DNA of 48,063 nt from Promethearchaeota archaeon (GTDB taxonomy: Archaea > Asgardarchaeota > Lokiarchaeia > Sigynarchaeales > SOKP01): positions 1-48,063 of the forward strand of contig JAHLWV010000002.1 in the NCBI GenBank assembly GCA_019057735.1. The letters run 5' to 3'. A program made the translations under genes and the position numbers. The notes under the pieces are model-generated. The model saw only the letters and a list, made by a program, of their open reading frames with translations. It did not search any database and was not told the origin of the DNA. Positions 44,870-48,063 of this stretch are shown here, one piece after another. The stretch's first letter is position 1; the number at the start of each line of letters is the position of its first letter.

Positions 44870-44976
44870 AAAATTTTTGATTTAAACCAACGAAATCTTA
44901 CATTAGAAGAAATATTGTTATTTGATCCAAAAAATACAAAATATTTTTTCTTTTACTACATAATATTTTATATAGA

Positions 44977-46605
44977 ATGAATGAGCTCACAAATTCTGAA
45001 ATAGAACGTAAAATCTCCAGAGAAATTATAGGTTACTTACTGAAAAATCCAGATACTCCTCGCCATAAAATTACAAACATTAAAGGAAAATTTGGAAAGA
45101 AATATAAGTATCATAAAGTTATAAAGAACGCTCAAATCCTGCATCATGCTACTGAAGAGGAATTACGCGTTATTACACAACTCTTAAAGAGGAGAATAAC
45201 AAGAACTATTTCAGGCGTATCTGTCATTGCAATAATGACAAAACCTCTTCCTTGTCCGGGAAAATGTGTTTATTGTCCAGGGCAAGATTCTCAACCTGAT
45301 CAAAAAGTAGCTCAATCATATACTGGCCATGAACCGGCTGCGATGAGATCAATCCACAATAATTATGATGCTTATAAGCAAGTACAAAGCAGAATTGGAG
45401 ATTTAGAAGCGATTGGCCACGTTGTTGATAAAATCGAGATTGTTTGCATGGGGGGCACATTCTTATCTACTCCTATTGATTATCAAGAAGACTTTATCAA
45501 AGGAGCATACGAAGGAGTAATTGGGAGTAGAGTTATTTCGTTAGAAGCAGCCAAAAAATTAGCGGAGAATTCAAAAAGAAGACTAATAGGATTGACAATT
45601 GAAACTCGGCCTGACTATTGTACAGAGCCTTATGTAGACATGATGCTCAATTATGGAGCAACAAGAGTAGAAATTGGAATACAAACCGTGTTGGATGATG
45701 TGTACAAAAAAGTGAATAGAGGGCATACTACCCAAGACAGTATTGATGCTATAAGGATTGCAAAAGACGCTGGTTTAAAAATAAATGCTCATATGATGCC
45801 AAATCTACCCGGCTCTGACTACTCTAAGGATTTAGAAATGTTTGATGTTCTTTTTTCTTCTCCCGATTACCGCCCCGATATGTTGAAAATTTATCCTTGC
45901 GTGGTAATTAAAGGAACCGTATTATATGATTGGTGGAAAGAAGGCGAATTTACCCCATATTCATTAGATGAATTGATTGAATTAATATCAAATGTAAAAC
46001 AAAAAATTCCCTCTTATGTGAGAATACAGAGAATTATGAGGGACATACCTGCGTTTTTAATTGAAGCAGGCTGTAAAAAGAGTAATTTAAGACAATTAAT
46101 ACACAAAAGATTAGAAGAACTTAATTCCAAATGTAATTGCATAAGATGTCGAGAATATGGAATTGCTAAAAAATCTAAAATTATTGATGAAATTATATTT
46201 GAAGATATTAAATTATATCGTCACGATTATGAAGCTTCTAATGGACAAGAAACATTTTTATCTTACGAAAATAAAAAGGAAGATTATCTCGTAGCATACT
46301 TGAGATTAAGAAAACCTTCAGAATACGCTCATAGACCCGAGCTAAATGATGGAAATACGATGATAGTAAGGGAAGTTAAAGTCGTAGGCGAATTAGTTCC
46401 TAAAGATCAAAAACCACATAGGATATCGCAACTTCAACATCGCGGATTTGGTAAACTATTAATGAAAAACGCTGAAAAAATTGCGTATGAAGATTTCGAC
46501 TCTAAAAAATTAGCTGTAATAAGTGGTATAGGCGTAAAATCTTGGTTTTATGAGCTTGGTTATAATCCTGATGGAAGTTATGTCTCAAAAACCTTAAATG
46601 ATTAA
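44977..46605 (+). CDS. elp3: Elp3, tRNA U34 carboxymethyl-forming enzyme
   Basis: A 542-residue enzyme that modifies U34 in tRNA anticodons (cm5U). The radical SAM part has C93-x3-C97-x2-C100 (PCPGKCVYCPG), followed by IVCMGGTF and IGLTIETRPDYC. A zinc knuckle CNCIRCREYG lies near residue 388. The C-terminal GNAT domain (about 420-542) includes QLQHRGFGKLLMKNAE for acetyl-CoA binding. In archaea Elp3 works alone, without other Elongator subunits. Length and domain order are normal. Confidence 0.96.
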   Translation: MNELTNSEIERKISREIIGYLLKNPDTPRHKITNIKGKFGKKYKYHKVIKNAQILHHATEEELRVITQLLKRRITRTISGVSVIAIMTKPLPCPGKCVYCPGQDSQPDQKVAQSYTGHEPAAMRSIHNNYDAYKQVQSRIGDLEAIGHVVDKIEIVCMGGTFLSTPIDYQEDFIKGAYEGVIGSRVISLEAAKKLAENSKRRLIGLTIETRPDYCTEPYVDMMLNYGATRVEIGIQTVLDDVYKKVNRGHTTQDSIDAIRIAKDAGLKINAHMMPNLPGSDYSKDLEMFDVLFSSPDYRPDMLKIYPCVVIKGTVLYDWWKEGEFTPYSLDELIELISNVKQKIPSYVRIQRIMRDIPAFLIEAGCKKSNLRQLIHKRLEELNSKCNCIRCREYGIAKKSKIIDEIIFEDIKLYRHDYEASNGQETFLSYENKKEDYLVAYLRLRKPSEYAHRPELNDGNTMIVREVKVVGELVPKDQKPHRISQLQHRGFGKLLMKNAEKIAYEDFDSKKLAVISGIGVKSWFYELGYNPDGSYVSKTLND

Positions 46606-46793
46606 TTTTTTCTATACTAAAAAATAAATGAAAAGCATTAAAAAGCATTTTATCAGCTACATAAGGACAATAAAAATAAGTTTGACTTCCTATTTAAATG
46701 AACTAAATTCTTAACTTTACATACAATATATTAAAATTATAAAATGAATTAAACAGTTCATAGTAGTAGTATATTATTCTCAAATGATTTATT

Positions 46794-48063
46794 ATGAATA
46801 ATTTCGATTATGACGAATTAGGATTGATGTGTGGCTTGGAAATCCATCAACAACTGAATACCGAGAAGAAACTATTCTGTAGATGCCCTAGTAAACTTCA
46901 AGGTAAAAAAAAACCTGATTTTATGATAAAACGATTAATGAGACCAGTGCTAGGTGAAATGGGAACATTTGATAAAGCAATGCTTACTGAATACGAGAAG
47001 AACATAAATATAGAATACGAGTGTTATAATGATGTGATTTGTACGTATGAATTAGACGAAACTCCTCCTTTTTCGTGTAATAATGAGGCGAGAAAAATCG
47101 CTTTAAAAATCGCTCTGCTCTTAAATTCCAATATTATTGAAGAGATGCATGTTTGTAGGAAAAATTATCTCGATGGAAGCGTCCCTTCTGGGTTTCAAAG
47201 GACTATGATACTTGGAACTGATGGTTATATTACATTGAAAACTGGAAAGAAAGTAGGAATAGATATATTAAGCTTAGAAGAAGATTCTGCCAGGAAAATA
47301 AAAACTATCGATAAAACTAATTATTTCCGCTTAGATAGGTTAGGAATTCCTTTAGTTGAAATCACTACTAAACCCGATATAAATAACCCTGAGGAATGCA
47401 GAGAGTGTGCTGAACGTTTAGGACTATTATTATGGTCTACTAATGTGAAGAAAGTTCTCGGCTCCATTCGGCAAGATATCAATGTTAGCATAAAGAACGG
47501 AACGAGAATTGAAATTAAAGGCGTTCAGAAATTAGATTGGATACCAATCCTTATTAATTACGAGATATCCCGCCAAATTGGACTTCTGGACATTAAAAAA
47601 GAATTAGGAAAAAGAAAATTAACTGAACGAGACATTGATAATAAGTATACAGATTTAACTAAAATGTTTTCTAATACGAGCTCTAAATTCGTGTCTAAAG
47701 GGATATCATCTGGTAAAAAACTTTATGGTATAAATATAAAAGGATTTAAAGGTGTTTTTGGAAAAATTTTAGTAAAAGATTATCGATTTGGAACAGAAGT
47801 AAGTAGTAAAGTCAAAACTCTTACTGGATTAAAAGGAATTATTCATTCTGATGAAGATCTTGCAAAATATAACTTTTCCGATAATGATATCAAAATAATA
47901 AAAAACCAATTGAATACAAAGGAAGAAGATTGTTTTATCTTAATTTTAGGAACAGAAGAAGTTGCTTCTAAAGCAATAACCCTTATAGTTGAACGAGTGA
48001 AGCAAGCATTCAAAGGAGTTCCTCCAGAAACTAGGAGAGCTTTAGAAAATGGCAATACTGAAT
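46794..48063 (+). CDS. gatE: Glu-tRNA(Gln) amidotransferase subunit E, 5' part
   Basis: An open frame from ATG 46794 that runs off the window after 423 codons. It starts with MNNFDYDELGLMCGLEIHQQLNTEKKLFCRCPS, the GatE/GatB opening, and contains LDETPPFSCNNEA, SVPSGFQRTMILGTDG and FRLDRLGIPLVEITTKPDI. GatE with GatD converts Glu-tRNA(Gln) to Gln-tRNA(Gln) in archaea. A full GatE is about 620-640 residues, so roughly a third is missing, beyond the window edge. No GatD gene is visible here. Confidence 0.95.
   Translation, partial: MNNFDYDELGLMCGLEIHQQLNTEKKLFCRCPSKLQGKKKPDFMIKRLMRPVLGEMGTFDKAMLTEYEKNINIEYECYNDVICTYELDETPPFSCNNEARKIALKIALLLNSNIIEEMHVCRKNYLDGSVPSGFQRTMILGTDGYITLKTGKKVGIDILSLEEDSARKIKTIDKTNYFRLDRLGIPLVEITTKPDINNPEECRECAERLGLLLWSTNVKKVLGSIRQDINVSIKNGTRIEIKGVQKLDWIPILINYEISRQIGLLDIKKELGKRKLTERDIDNKYTDLTKMFSNTSSKFVSKGISSGKKLYGINIKGFKGVFGKILVKDYRFGTEVSSKVKTLTGLKGIIHSDEDLAKYNFSDNDIKIIKNQLNTKEEDCFILILGTEEVASKAITLIVERVKQAFKGVPPETRRALENGNTE

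Noticed and set aside
1..48063. CRISPR array, insertion sequence or prophage
   Set aside because: No regularly spaced direct repeats, transposase, integrase or phage structural gene is visible; most of the window is chromosomal housekeeping genes.

Overview
The window is from an archaeon, very probably an Asgard archaeon of the Lokiarchaeia/Promethearchaeum type. Archaeal markers are both subunits of DNA polymerase D, Orc1/Cdc6, CarS (ether lipids), Nop5/fibrillarin, pelota, archaeal SAM synthetase, GatE, Elp3 and SmAP3. Asgard-like signs are AT-rich DNA, many low-similarity proteins, AN1 zinc fingers on membrane proteases, a longin-like protein, an Elf1-type factor, a proline-rich coiled-coil protein and a 50-residue WH2 peptide. 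Many starts follow GGTG/GGAG-type ribosome binding sites; others look leaderless behind a TATA box.

Layout. 1-1.5 kb: tRNA-Leu(GAG) and a membrane M28 peptidase. 1.5-9.3 kb: replication island (DP2, DP1, DUF2240, Orc1/Cdc6) with an origin candidate at 9.03-9.32 kb. 9.3-13.7 kb: CarS, a KH protein, archease, RtcB and a longin-like/winged-helix protein. 13.9-17.4 kb: CutA, then an operon of a membrane protein of unknown function, a nucleotidyltransferase, a radical SAM enzyme and a GNAT. 17.5-21.3 kb: WH2 peptide, pelota, a second radical SAM enzyme, an all-helical protein and a polyproline protein. 21.5-23.9 kb: an unknown protein and, on the minus strand, an Elf1-like gene. 24.1-33.1 kb: eight co-directional genes, mostly unrecognised, around an AAA ATPase and an SMC-like coiled-coil protein. 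33.1-38.6 kb, minus strand except one small gene: SmAP3, HypB, two AN1-headed membrane proteins, zinc-ribbon proteins, SAM synthetase. 38.7-48 kb: two HTH regulators, RNase HII, Nop5/fibrillarin, PyrD/PyrK, Elp3 and the 5' part of gatE.

Most notable: the Elf1-like gene appears to carry a 30-nt protein-coding intron. The frame runs from a typical basic Elf1 N-terminus into a TAA in the middle of the first zinc knuckle. Removing exactly 30 nt restores C-P-N-C in frame, and both junctions fall between the second and third nucleotides of two 3-nt bulges separated by a 4-bp helix. This is the canonical bulge-helix-bulge substrate of the archaeal tRNA splicing endonuclease. RtcB and archease, which would join the exons, lie about 10 kb away. 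Second are the WH2 peptide and the polyproline protein, which suggest actin-related functions. Third is the AAA/SMC-like cluster, which I cannot match to a described system. All functional calls come from reading the sequence; no database search was possible.
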